The notes under the pieces: model-generated
The model's database searches: none
Told to the model about the DNA's origin: nothing
The model's input: only the letters and a program-made list of their open reading frames with translations
Shown: positions 19,486 to 28,309 of the stretch, piece after piece
Numbering within the stretch: the stretch's first letter is position 1
Layout of the letters: the number at the start of each line of letters is the position of its first letter
Translations under genes and position numbers: made by a program
DNA from: Limnothrix sp. CACIAM 69d
GTDB lineage: Bacteria > Cyanobacteriota > Cyanobacteriia > CACIAM-69d
Assembly (NCBI GenBank): GCA_001913845.2
Contig: MKGP02000026.1
Span: 36,666-100,665 of the forward strand
Length of the DNA: 64,000 nt
Reading direction: 5' to 3'

Positions 19486-20142
19486 TCAACCCAGTTGGGC
19501 TGCCGCTGCCTCGGATACTTGGGCGATCGAATCTTGGCTGAGGGTCTCCAGTGCGGCCCGGGCCTCGGGTGTGTTGAATTGCCCCAAGGTGAGGGCTAAC
19601 CGGTGGCGCACCTGCCAATCACTGCTGTCCATAAACGGCAACAGATGGGGCAAGGCGCGATCGTCCGCCAACTCGCCCAGGGCCCCAATCGCCCCCAGCC
19701 GCTCCAATTCATTGTCCGAAGCCAAGGCCGACAACAGCACATCCACCGCCCGGAGGTCGCCCAATTCTCCCAGGGCTGAAAGGATGCTGAAGCGCACCAG
19801 CCATTCCCCGCTGGATTGATACAAGGTCACCAAGTCTTCGTAGGCCGCCGTCAGCTTCAAGCCACCGAGGCAGTCGGCCGCCGCGGCCTGCACGTCCGGT
19901 TCTGGATCCGACAGCAACCCCCGCAGCAGTTCCAGCGATCGATCGGGATCTTGCCCGCCCAAGCTGTCAAACTGGCTTACCGCCGCATAGCGAACTCGAG
20001 TGTTGGCATCCCCGATCGCCAGTTGAATCAGCGCAAATCCTTGATCCGGCGGTAGGGCACGAATGTCATTCACCGCCCGCAGGCGATCGCTCAAATTCTC
20101 AGAATGCAACAGCTCGCGAATTTGGTCAGGCGTGGCAGTCAT
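19486..20142 (-). CDS. nblB: HEAT-repeat phycobilisome-degradation protein (NblB-like)
   Basis: A 218-residue protein built of PBS-lyase HEAT repeats of about 30 residues, e.g. DANTRVRYAAVSQFDSLG, DPEPDVQAAAADCLGGL and SDWQVRHRLALTLGQF. Length, repeat number and the lack of partner lyase genes fit NblB, a CpcE-like protein needed for phycobilisome breakdown during nutrient starvation. A bilin lyase role is less likely, since no phycobiliprotein structural gene is adjacent. It starts at ATG 20142. Confidence 0.78.
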   Translation of the reverse strand: MTATPDQIRELLHSENLSDRLRAVNDIRALPPDQGFALIQLAIGDANTRVRYAAVSQFDSLGGQDPDRSLELLRGLLSDPEPDVQAAAADCLGGLKLTAAYEDLVTLYQSSGEWLVRFSILSALGELGDLRAVDVLLSALASDNELERLGAIGALGELADDRALPHLLPFMDSSDWQVRHRLALTLGQFNTPEARAALETLSQDSIAQVSEAAAAQLG

Positions 20143-20872
20143 AACAGCGTCATTTAAAGAACGTAGTCAAACAGAGATTAATTCAACAAACCAACCAACC
20201 AACCATTAACCCGGCCCCAATTCTGGCCAGGCAATGGGCGAAACAGGCGATCGCCCTTGGGCCCAAAGATGGGGAAGCATTTTCGGTAACTCTCCAGCAA
20301 CTATACGGAAAAACCGCAGAAGCTTCATGGCCCTGCGATCCCCGTCCAAAGACTTGGCAGGGCTTTCAGCGCTGGGATCGCCATTTCTTAAACATACTGA
20401 CAGATCCCCAGGCAAGTGGTCGCATAAATTTAAAACATAAATTCAAGAGCTGTTACCTGAAATAGCAACTCGCCGCATTTCTGATACGAGGCTGTTATAT
20501 TCATCAGCCATTACTCAACGAATGAGTAAACATTGATTGCAACAGAGACTATCCTCAAAAACTCGATGGTAGATTAACAACATGAAGCGAGAGAGCTTCA
20601 GCTCCGAAACAGCCTCCTAACGACTCCTGTTGAAGAGTCAATTGCAAATAGTTTGATTGCAAAACGCTGTTTTTCGTTCAAGATCGAGCAATAGCACCCT
20701 GCTGAGACGCTCATTTCTCCCCAGCTTAATTATCCAGGGAATTTCGGTTTAAGTTGCTGAAACAGCAATCTTCAACCTTCATGAATCCTGTGTGAATCAT
20801 GGCAGTGTTGAGACCGAATCCGCTAAGGATCAACGTATGAGAGGAGAACAGAAGCAGTCTATCGCCTGGGTG
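20143..20872. other. 730-bp intergenic region without a recognised gene
   Basis: No protein family can be recognised in any frame. The 20440-20840 part is AT-richer and holds several ATGs with very short frames. A small RNA or the promoter of nblB could lie here, but no hairpin with a T-run stands out. Confidence 0.4.
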
Positions 20873-21817
20873 CTATTCTCGTTTTTGGATTTGGGATTGA
20901 ATCCAATTGCGCAAATAATCATCCACCAGATCCGGCACTTCATCGTGGGGACAATGGCCCGCATTTAAAAAGTGCTCCGTGATCTGATCGAAGTATTGAT
21001 GAAACTGAGCCGATCGCGCCCTGATTTGCATCCAAGGATCTCCTTCGCCCCACAGCAACAGCAAGGGAGATTGCAACTTGCCCAGGAGTTGATCGACGTT
21101 TTCGCCCCGAGGGGATTTAAACACCGAAGCGAACACTTTCACGGCTCCCGGATCGCAAGAAGGGCGATAAATTTCTTCCACCAGGCGATCGGTCACGGCG
21201 GTTTGATCTAAATACACCTTTTGCAGTGTTTTGCGAATGGTGGATTTGCGTCTGGCATTTTGAAACAGTAAATAGCTGGGCAACGGCTGCAACAGCACAT
21301 TCCGAATCAGCGATCGAACCAGTTTTTGGAACCCATTGGGCTGGGTTTGGGTTGTGGTTTCCGTGAAGGGGCCCGCACTGTTGAGCAGGGCAACCCCACA
21401 AACCGATTCGGGATGATTGGCAGCCACACAAAGGGACGCATAGCCCCCCAAGGAATTTCCGGCGATCACCACCGGTTTGCCAATCACCTGCTGAATGAAC
21501 TCCTGGAGCTGCTCTTGCCACAGTTGACTGCTGTAGACCCAATTGGGCTTGGCCGATCGCCCAAAACCCAACAGGTCGATCGCCCAGACTTCAAAGTCTT
21601 GCTGAAGATCCGCGAGGTTTTTGCGCCAATGATCCGTCGAAGCCCCAAACCCATGCACCAACAGAATGGGCGGTTGCTGGGGATGGGCCGTTCTCGATCG
21701 CACGTAGTGAATCGCCTGATCGCGCCACTGCCAAAACTGACTGGGGGGCGCATCGGCCGCCGCCAATTGAGCACGGCGATCGAGATTCGGGGCGATCGGG
21801 AGATTCACAGCAGTCAT
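20873..21817 (-). CDS. Alpha/beta-fold hydrolase
   Basis: A 314-residue alpha/beta hydrolase. The oxyanion region is LLVHGFGAS (52-60), the nucleophile elbow AGNSLGG with Ser122, the acid probably Asp in LLWGEGDPW, and the histidine in AGHCPHDE. The sequence style matches chloroplast/cyanobacterial hydrolases related to pheophytinase-like and MenH-like proteins, so an ester of chlorophyll or quinone metabolism is possible, but the substrate is unknown. No signal peptide. It is monocistronic on the minus strand. Confidence 0.82.
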   Translation of the reverse strand: MTAVNLPIAPNLDRRAQLAAADAPPSQFWQWRDQAIHYVRSRTAHPQQPPILLVHGFGASTDHWRKNLADLQQDFEVWAIDLLGFGRSAKPNWVYSSQLWQEQLQEFIQQVIGKPVVIAGNSLGGYASLCVAANHPESVCGVALLNSAGPFTETTTQTQPNGFQKLVRSLIRNVLLQPLPSYLLFQNARRKSTIRKTLQKVYLDQTAVTDRLVEEIYRPSCDPGAVKVFASVFKSPRGENVDQLLGKLQSPLLLLWGEGDPWMQIRARSAQFHQYFDQITEHFLNAGHCPHDEVPDLVDDYLRNWIQSQIQKRE

Positions 21818-22119
21818 GGGGCTAAATTTAGGGAGCGCTTGTAAATTTATGTAAACATTCTAGCGCCAAGCTCAAATCTTGTCGCGATCATGGAACTTCT
21901 ACACGCCTCACACCAGTCAGGGTGTTATGAATTCAATCACAGTGTTCACCAAATCAAAATAGATTAAAAGATTTGGCTGAAATAAGGATTTGCTCTATGG
22001 CAGATGCTAAAACAGAGTTTCTTTTGGGATCTGGATAGAGACCGTTTTTGGACAAGTTTGGACAAGCTTGTTCTGAGCGAAATATCGAATCACGAAACTT
22101 TGGCCCCTGTTCACAGTCG

Positions 22120-22167
22120 GTTTTTATTTACACACAGCGTCTCCCGATCTTGTTTGTAAATAAAAAC
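22120..22167. promoter_or_regulatory. 13-bp perfect inverted repeat upstream of the repeat-rich surface-type gene
   Basis: GTTTTTATTTACA (22120-22132) is the exact reverse complement of TGTAAATAAAAAC (22155-22167), with a 22-bp centre. It lies in the 523-bp gap between the divergent hydrolase gene and the gene at 22341. The gap also holds repeated AACTTGTGA/ACTTGTAAA-type words. The structure could be a regulator-binding site or an mRNA hairpin in the 5' leader; there is no T-run suggesting a terminator. Confidence 0.6.
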
Positions 22168-22340
22168 TTGTGAGCAAAAGCTTGTAAACACAAACTTGTG
22201 AACTTGATCTTGAATAGTCAAGAGATTGCGCGATTAGCTCGCGCGATCGATTGGTCTGTTCTTTGAAATTTGGAACTGCTCCCCCCACTGGCCGGGAGCC
22301 AGTTTCGCTTGCCCATTAACCCTAGTCAGGACTCAACCCA

Positions 22341-23387
22341 ATGACAGCCTTGAATAGCTTGTTTGATGAATCCTTTTATTTGGCAGCCTATCCCGACGTG
22401 GCAGCGGCCGTTCGCAATCGCCAACAGGCCAGCGGTTTGCAACATTTCCTGAATTCAGGGATGCGGGAAGGACGCACAGCCATCAGCCGGTTCTATAGCC
22501 AACCCGATCGGGAGTTGGCCTATCGCCAAGCCTATCCCGACGTGGATGCCGCCATTCGATCGGGTGGTTTGGCCTCCGGTTTGCAGCACTATTTCCAGTC
22601 AGGAGAATCGGAAGGCCGCAGCCTGTTTCCCCGCGCGTTTGATGAGCAGTGGTATCGCAAACGGTTCTCGGATGTGAACAACGCTGTCGCCCAAAAAACC
22701 TTTACTTCTGGATTAGAACATTACTTACGATTTGGGCGCGGCGAACAGCGTGCCCCCTCAACCTTCTTTGACTTCGACTATTTCCAAGCCTATCCCGATA
22801 TAAAAGCGGCCAGGGACAACGGTGCAGCGTTTTTATCGGGTTGGGATCACTTCAATCAAGCGGGCCGCATTGAAGGGCGAGTAGCCACATTTTCGGGAAC
22901 CAAGGGCAATGATTTGGTGGTGGGAAATGGGGCCCTCGATACGCTCACAGGGGTCGAAATGGATGCGGGACGATGCTTTGTGGGCGGCACGTTAACCGGT
23001 GGCCAATGCCGAGAATATCTCTCCTTGGGAGCCAATGAACTGGACACATTGACGGGCGGGCCCGGTGTGGATTCCTTTGAAGTGGGCCGCCAACTCACCA
23101 CCCGATTTGGCATCAACTACAGCCCCTTTTACACCGCTGCTGGCAATTCAGATTTTGTGCGCATTCAGAATTTTGAACCGGGCAAGGATCGCTTGATTTT
23201 GGGAACTAAGCAGGGAGATCCTGGCTTTAATGTGTCAGGCACTGAATTTGTCAGCGCCCCGGATGGTGTTTATGTTTATGCCCGGTCTCCGTTTCTGACG
23301 GGTGGGGCTGACCTGATGGCGATCGTGGAGGGGGCTAATCTGGATGCTAGTGATGTGTTAGTCAGCACAACTTTCTTGGGTAGCTAG
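22341..23387 (+). CDS. Repeat-containing surface/secreted calcium-binding-type protein
   Basis: A 348-residue protein. The N-terminal half has four repeats of about 38 residues with the plan FDE-x-YL-AYPDV-AA-GL-HY-GR-EGR (e.g. YLAAYPDVAAAVRN, YRQAYPDVDAAIRS, FQAYPDIKAA). This repeat accompanies RTX or hemolysin-type calcium-binding domains in many cyanobacterial secreted proteins. The C-terminal half (FSGTKGNDLVVGNGALDTL, LDTLTGGPGVDSF) keeps degenerate GGxGxD-like turns and ends with the DF-FEPGKDRLIL fold typical of RTX-type ends. No Sec signal is visible, in keeping with type I secretion. The function is unknown. An inverted repeat lies upstream. Confidence 0.8.
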   Translation: MTALNSLFDESFYLAAYPDVAAAVRNRQQASGLQHFLNSGMREGRTAISRFYSQPDRELAYRQAYPDVDAAIRSGGLASGLQHYFQSGESEGRSLFPRAFDEQWYRKRFSDVNNAVAQKTFTSGLEHYLRFGRGEQRAPSTFFDFDYFQAYPDIKAARDNGAAFLSGWDHFNQAGRIEGRVATFSGTKGNDLVVGNGALDTLTGVEMDAGRCFVGGTLTGGQCREYLSLGANELDTLTGGPGVDSFEVGRQLTTRFGINYSPFYTAAGNSDFVRIQNFEPGKDRLILGTKQGDPGFNVSGTEFVSAPDGVYVYARSPFLTGGADLMAIVEGANLDASDVLVSTTFLGS

Positions 23388-23390
23388 TTT

Positions 23391-23421
23391 GGAGAGCGAC
23401 TGGCTGGGGCCACCGCTCTCC
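23391..23421. terminator. Hairpin between convergent genes
   Basis: GGAGAGCG (23391-23398) pairs with CGCTCTCC (23414-23421), directly after the stop of the repeat protein gene and before the convergent ndbB gene. The downstream T content is modest, so it is a candidate bidirectional terminator only. Confidence 0.55.
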
Positions 23422-23456
23422 TTGCAATTTCCTCGTTTCTTTTGGTCGGTGGTTCC

Positions 23457-24692
23457 TCAACGCCGATCGAGATTGAGATCGGCCAGGCGATCGAGCAGGG
23501 GCTTGGCCATCCAATTCAAGCCCACCTTAATTTGATGTTCTAGGGTAGGCATTCGGTACAGATACACCAGTCGCCGCAGGGCATAGGCCAGGGGCCCATC
23601 CAATTGCACCCCCAGGCCGGTGAGGGTGGCGCTGGTGTTGCCGAGGGCCAACATTTCGCCCAAATGCTGATATCGGAACGGCAGCAGGGGCCGATCGCAC
23701 AGAGAAGCCCAAAGATTCCAGCCCACATAGTCTCCCGCTTGCAAGGCCGCTTGGCCGGTGCTGGGCACGGGACTGCCTTGGGGGTCATTGGCATCGCGCA
23801 TTTCGGCAATGTCCCCGAGGGCGAAAATTTCGGGATGGTCGATCGCCTGGAGGGTGGGTTCCACCAACAGTTGATCGCGACCATTTTTGGGCAAGGGCAA
23901 ACCTCGAACCAGCTCAGGCACTCGGTTCCCCACCGTCCAAATGGTCAGCTCCACGGGAATATCTTCTAGGCGGCCGCGATAGTCGAGCATGATGCGATCA
24001 GGGCCGATGTCGCGCACACTGGTTTCCCAATCAATCCAAATACCACGCTGTTCTAAGGCCTTGTCAGCCGCTTGGCGATTAAAGTTGGGCGAATTGCGCA
24101 GAATTTGATCGCTTTGTTCAATTAGCCGCAACCGTCCGCGATCCTGAAGTCGATCGGCAAGTTTGCAAGCCAGTTCCACACCGCTGTAGCCGCCACCCAC
24201 AACCGCCACCCGGATTTTGTCGCGATCGGTCGCTTCCAGGGCCCGCAACCGATCTTCCAACCGATAGGCATCGGCGATCGACCGGAAAGGCAGGGCATGT
24301 TCCGCCGCACCGGGAATCCAGTCCATCGGCGTTTCGCAGCCCAGGGCCAACACCAACCGATCGTAGGTCAAGGTTTGCGGTTGGCCGGTGACGGGGCTGA
24401 GGCTCACCTGCCGCTGTTGAAGGTCGATCGCCTCCACGGTTCCTTGCACAAACCGCACTTGGGTTCCGGCCAGCAACTCCGCAAAGGGCGGGGCCACCTC
24501 CCAGGATTGCAGCTCACCGGTCATCAACTCATACAGCAAGGGCAAAAACACGAATCGATCGCCCCGATCAACCAACAGAATTTCCGGGCGATGATCTCCC
24601 CAATCCAAGCGATCAAGGCGGAGGGCCGCATACAAACCCCCAAAGCCCCCTCCCAAAATCACAATCCGTGGGCTAGTGCTGTGAGCGGTCAT
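23457..24692 (-). CDS. ndbB: Type II NAD(P)H dehydrogenase, demethylphylloquinone reductase type
   Basis: A 411-residue FAD/NAD(P)-dependent oxidoreductase. The FAD-binding motif is ILGGGFGGLYAALRL near the N-terminus, the second dinucleotide fold is VAVVGGGYSGVELA, and the C-terminal FAD contact is FALGDIAEM. The overall sequence, including WEVAPPFAELL, LPFRYQHLGEMLALG and the ending YRMPTLEHQIKVGLNW, closely follows Synechocystis NdbB, which reduces demethylphylloquinone before the last methylation of vitamin K1. The start is ATG 24692; a longer frame adds 23 residues without support. It is divergent from the Coq4-like gene at 24973. Confidence 0.88.
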   Translation of the reverse strand: MTAHSTSPRIVILGGGFGGLYAALRLDRLDWGDHRPEILLVDRGDRFVFLPLLYELMTGELQSWEVAPPFAELLAGTQVRFVQGTVEAIDLQQRQVSLSPVTGQPQTLTYDRLVLALGCETPMDWIPGAAEHALPFRSIADAYRLEDRLRALEATDRDKIRVAVVGGGYSGVELACKLADRLQDRGRLRLIEQSDQILRNSPNFNRQAADKALEQRGIWIDWETSVRDIGPDRIMLDYRGRLEDIPVELTIWTVGNRVPELVRGLPLPKNGRDQLLVEPTLQAIDHPEIFALGDIAEMRDANDPQGSPVPSTGQAALQAGDYVGWNLWASLCDRPLLPFRYQHLGEMLALGNTSATLTGLGVQLDGPLAYALRRLVYLYRMPTLEHQIKVGLNWMAKPLLDRLADLNLDRR

Positions 24693-24972
24693 AGGCTGGC
24701 GAGAAATAGAACTTGAAAGCAAATAATCGATCGGCCCAAGGGCGCGATCGAGCCGGGCCATCCACAGCCCCCAACCCCTTCAGTGTAGAAAAGCTGTGGT
24801 CTTTTTGGGCGGTTCGCCGTGCATTCGCCGTGCATTCGTAGCTGTTGATTAACCCATTCGCCAAGCCAACGCCAGCCGATCGCCACAGCATTGTCAAACG
24901 GAGTTGCCATCCTAAAGGAGTTCAGCGCCTCAACACTCTTTAGCGCTTCAACACCATCAGCGCCCCAACACC

Positions 24973-25500
24973 ATGCAGAAACTCCCTTCTCTCCAATTTT
25001 CGGGTCAACTGTTTTCGGCGGAAACCCTGTTTCAGTGGGTCGATCGCCTGTCCGATCGCCTCGGGTTGAGCCAGCCGCCCGTGGTCACCCGCGAACAGTT
25101 GCAAGCCTGCCCGCCCCAGAGCCTCGGCCGGGAATGGATTGAGTTAGTCACCCGCCATGGTTATCCCTTGCTCACCAGCGGCCCCCGTCGCAAGCAATTG
25201 CATGATGCGATCCATGTGCTGACCGGTTATGGCACCGATGATTGGGGAGAGTTGGAAGTGCAAGTTTTTCTGTTGGGCTGCAAATTTCGCCATCTCCATT
25301 TGCCGATTGTGGCCGGCCTGTTACGGCGATTGGGGCGATCGGGACAACTCACCGGCCCATGGCGCGATCGAGTCCAGGCCGCCTATCGTCGCGGCCAAGC
25401 GGCCGCCGACACCTTCGATCCTGACAACTGGCCCGCTGAATACCTGCTGGATATGCCCGTGGTCACCGTCCGTGAATGCTTGGGAATTCCCGCCCAATAG
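24973..25500 (+). CDS. Coq4-like protein
   Basis: A 175-residue protein with the complete Coq4 metal-binding signature HDxxH-x11-E: His77, Asp78, His81 and Glu93 in HDAIHVLTGYGTDDWGE. In eukaryotes COQ4 acts on the C1 position of the ubiquinone precursor ring; many bacteria have homologues of unknown role. Cyanobacteria make plastoquinone and phylloquinone, not ubiquinone, so a quinone-related role here is only inference. The gene is divergent from ndbB with 280 bp between starts, and a second Coq4-like protein lies at 59099-59836. It is shorter than typical COQ4 (about 220-265 residues) but retains the core. Confidence 0.78.
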   Translation: MQKLPSLQFSGQLFSAETLFQWVDRLSDRLGLSQPPVVTREQLQACPPQSLGREWIELVTRHGYPLLTSGPRRKQLHDAIHVLTGYGTDDWGELEVQVFLLGCKFRHLHLPIVAGLLRRLGRSGQLTGPWRDRVQAAYRRGQAAADTFDPDNWPAEYLLDMPVVTVRECLGIPAQ

Positions 25501-25580
25501 CCTTCTCTGGTGTCCTGGTTAGGTGATCTGGTTTTTCAGAAATAACGGCGATTTCGTTGATTTCGTTGTTGGTTGTCCAG

Positions 25581-25639
25581 TCCCTCTCCCGACTTGGGAG
25601 AGGGATTTAGGGTGAGGGTTTTGATTGATGCAAGAGGTC
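25581..25639. mobile_element. Solo end of the GACCTCTTGCA-type transposable element
   Basis: Read on the minus strand from 25639, the sequence begins GACCTCTTGCATCAATCAA and continues with CCTCACCCTAAATCCCTCTCCC, which aligns with the left end of the 230-bp element at 60125. A hairpin TCCCTCTCCC/GGGAGAGGGA (25581-25605) closes the conserved part. No opposite terminal repeat is found nearby, so this is a remnant. The flanking TA at 25640-25641 is the presumed target dinucleotide. Confidence 0.65.
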
Positions 25640-26832
25640 TAGTTTCTCAATGGAGACGGGGACTTCGCAGTTCCTGCTCCACCGCGATCACCCAAATATT
25701 TTTCCAACAGCGCCACAATTTTTTCCTTGCGAGGCGGCTTGGGCAAAAAGTCCGTAGAACCAACCAACTTGGCCCGCACGCGATCGACCAACCCATCTTG
25801 CCCCGTCAAAATCGTGACCGGCGTATCGCGAAATCCTTCTAAGCGACGAATCTGAGTACAAATCTCATACCCATTCACTACCGGCATATTCAAATCCAAA
25901 AAGATGAAATCCGGTCGGTGTTTGCGCAACAACGGAATCGCCTGCACCGGATCCTGCGTTGACACAAACCGATAACCCGCATGGGTCACAATATTTTCCA
26001 AAGACCGACAAATTACCATACTGTCATCAATGCAGGCCACCAGCGCCCCCGCCGTTGGTTCCAACAAGCCCGAAAGGGGATTGGGTAAATCTGGCAAGCT
26101 CCGAAATTCCACCGCATTTTGTTGCAAGAAATAGCGCAAAATGCGAATGGCCACCATCGAAGATTGTTGCAGCTTAACGTCAATATCCCAAAAGGTTCGC
26201 TGACCATTAAATAGTGGTTGCAAGCTATAGAAAGATGTGCTTTCCGTTTGTTCTTGAATTTTGGTATTCAAAGCCGACGAATCTTTCAACATTGGTGCGC
26301 GATTGCTGTAGTCCAAATCCAAACCCAGCAGTTGCCAGCGCTGCCAAAGCTGTTCCGCCACCTGCATCAAAGACTGGACTTCGCATTGCTCCAAAGTCAC
26401 CTGGGATCCGGTGTCATGATCCAACAGGGGAAAGGGCTGCCAATTAAATTGTGGCTCCATCATGCTGGCCGCCGTAAAGAGCATTTCCTTGGCCGCCGTG
26501 CAGACAATATCGCGAGCCTGCTCTGGGTTAATTTCTTCGGCTTTCAGGCCACGGGCCAGGGTGAGCTGTTCCCAAAAACGCAATTCTGAAGGGCTGGCGA
26601 ATTCAATCCGAATTCGGCTGGGGCGAAATTGCGGGCAACTGCGTTTGATGGCGCGGCTCCAGCGACGCACACGGTGAATTTCGCAGGTGGGATAACCGAG
26701 TTTGCCACGGTAAAACGGGAGCAACCAGGTGTGCTTGGTGTCGGTAAGCGACAGAACACCCGAGAGCTGCTTGGCATTGATCGTTGTCAGCAACGCCCTC
26801 AGTCTAGAAATCCCTGATGTTTGCCTCAACAT
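25639..26832 (-). CDS. PATAN-REC response regulator (PatA/PixG family)
   Basis: A 397-residue protein. The N-terminal region (RLRALLTTINAKQLSGVLSL) is the DUF4388/PATAN type found in PatA, PixG and related cyanobacterial regulators. A receiver domain fills about 265-385, with acidic pocket CIDDS, phosphoacceptor Asp in FIFLDLNMPVVNGYE, Thr in VTILTGQ and Lys in DFLPKP. Such proteins control phototaxis/type IV pili or cell patterning and have no DNA-binding domain. The start is ATG 26832. The TAG stop is formed by a target TA and the first base of a transposon end, so the C-terminal tail after LEKYLGDRG may be altered. Confidence 0.87.
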   Translation of the reverse strand: MLRQTSGISRLRALLTTINAKQLSGVLSLTDTKHTWLLPFYRGKLGYPTCEIHRVRRWSRAIKRSCPQFRPSRIRIEFASPSELRFWEQLTLARGLKAEEINPEQARDIVCTAAKEMLFTAASMMEPQFNWQPFPLLDHDTGSQVTLEQCEVQSLMQVAEQLWQRWQLLGLDLDYSNRAPMLKDSSALNTKIQEQTESTSFYSLQPLFNGQRTFWDIDVKLQQSSMVAIRILRYFLQQNAVEFRSLPDLPNPLSGLLEPTAGALVACIDDSMVICRSLENIVTHAGYRFVSTQDPVQAIPLLRKHRPDFIFLDLNMPVVNGYEICTQIRRLEGFRDTPVTILTGQDGLVDRVRAKLVGSTDFLPKPPRKEKIVALLEKYLGDRGGAGTAKSPSPLRN

Positions 26833-27484
26833 CAACTCTGCGTATCCTCGTACCCTCGATAATTGGCAATGGCTGATTCAGATGGGTGACGATCGCCCTC
26901 GGTCTTTGACTTACCCCAAGCATAAATCGATCACTGCGGGCGATCGGTTGTCTGTGATCAGTTGTTAGCGATTGTCAGCGATCACTGGCGCTTGCTCGGT
27001 GGGCCTGCGACCAGTTGTTAGCGATCGGTGGTCGGTTACTGGTCAATCGGTTACTGGTGAATGGGTATCCGTGATCGTAGGCTTATTCGGCCGACTCGAT
27101 CCGAGGGGTCACGGGCCGAATAATTGCTTTTTCGCTCAAAATCCGCAAAAGCCGGACTTTAAGCCACCAATTTTGCGCCTAGGCGGAGACAGCCTCAATA
27201 ATGCCGAGTTGGCGAGCTTTGGAGGGGTTTGAAACCCGGTTGACTCGCAGCACAGCAGATGGGTCACGAAGTTTGGCCAACTTTGACCATAGAAGATGGT
27301 TCAGACGATGGTTGGGTGATAGTTGCATCAAACCAACTTGGGTGCAACGATCGAGATCATCGATTCCACTGATCGGAGCAACTGGCGATCGGAGCAACTG
27401 GCCGGTGAGGGTATGTGACGGCTGGGCGAATCGATCAGGCCCATGGCAATCAAGCTAGGCCAGAACGGGCTAGGTCAGAACGGA
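26833..27484. other. Intergenic region with low-order repeats
   Basis: No recognisable gene. The stretch 26960-27085 carries imperfect repeats of the words CAGTTGTTAGCGAT and CGGTTACTGGT with CGATCG cores, and 27450-27490 has two AGAACGG-CTAGG-type units. An 85-codon plus-strand frame at 27201 has no coding character that I can defend. Confidence 0.45.
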
Positions 27485-28264
27485 CTAGGCAGATCGGGGC
27501 GTGGAAACAAGCCGTCCATCTTCAACGGAAACGAGGCGATCGGCAATATCAAGAATGCGATTGTCATGGGTCACCATCAAAATTGTGCAACCCTGCTGCT
27601 TGGCGAGGCCCTGCATGAGGTTAACCACTTCCCGGCCAGATTGACTGTCGAGGGCGGCGGTTGGCTCGTCAGCCAACACGATTTTGGGATGGCTGGCAAG
27701 GGCGCGGGCGATCGCCACCCGTTGCTTTTGCCCACCGGATAAATCGTCGGGATAGTAATCCGTGCGATGACCCAAACCCACAAGTTCTAGCATCTCGATC
27801 GCGCGCGATCGCATCTCCTGAACAGTCCAACCCACATGCAGGGACAGACTCATTTGCACGTTTTGGGCAGCGGTCAGACTGCGGTGCAAGTTGTGTGCTT
27901 GGAAGATATAGCCATTGTATCGTCGCGCCAAGACCAATTCTTCGGAGCTGGCCCCGTGGAGTTCTCGCCCCAACACGCTCAGGTGTCCTTCCTGGACGGA
28001 GCGCAAACCGCCAATCAGCGTCAGCAGCGTGGTTTTGCCGGAACCGGAAGGGCCCGTCACCAACACAATTTCCCCGCGCCGAATTTGCAAATTAATCTCA
28101 AAGAGGACTTGTTTTTTCAGGTCTCCGTGACCAAACCAGTGATTGAGATTGGCAATTTCAATGGCCCAGGTGGATTCAATCGTGCTATCGATCGCTGTGT
28201 TAATCGCGTCGATCGCCCCGTTTGGCTGTCCCGTGGCGGCTTGGTTGAGGATGGGGTGAGTCAT
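27485..28264 (-). CDS. devA: DevA-type ABC exporter ATP-binding protein
   Basis: A 259-residue ABC ATPase. Motifs are Walker A GPSGSGKTT, Q-loop YIFQAHNLHRSLTA, signature LSGGQKQRVAIARAL, Walker B IVLADEPTAALD and switch His in MVTHDNRI. The phrase YIFQAHNLHRSLTAAQNVQM identifies DevA, the ATPase of the DevBCA exporter. It acts with the DevC permease and DevB adaptor at the inner membrane, together with a TolC-type outer channel that is not in the window. ATG 28264 gives the normal length. It is the last gene of the devB-devC-devA order. Confidence 0.93.
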   Translation of the reverse strand: MTHPILNQAATGQPNGAIDAINTAIDSTIESTWAIEIANLNHWFGHGDLKKQVLFEINLQIRRGEIVLVTGPSGSGKTTLLTLIGGLRSVQEGHLSVLGRELHGASSEELVLARRYNGYIFQAHNLHRSLTAAQNVQMSLSLHVGWTVQEMRSRAIEMLELVGLGHRTDYYPDDLSGGQKQRVAIARALASHPKIVLADEPTAALDSQSGREVVNLMQGLAKQQGCTILMVTHDNRILDIADRLVSVEDGRLVSTPRSA

Positions 28265-28309
28265 GGTGGTTGGTTTGCCTGTCTGAAATTGCCGCACGGG
28301 TTGCCGCGC

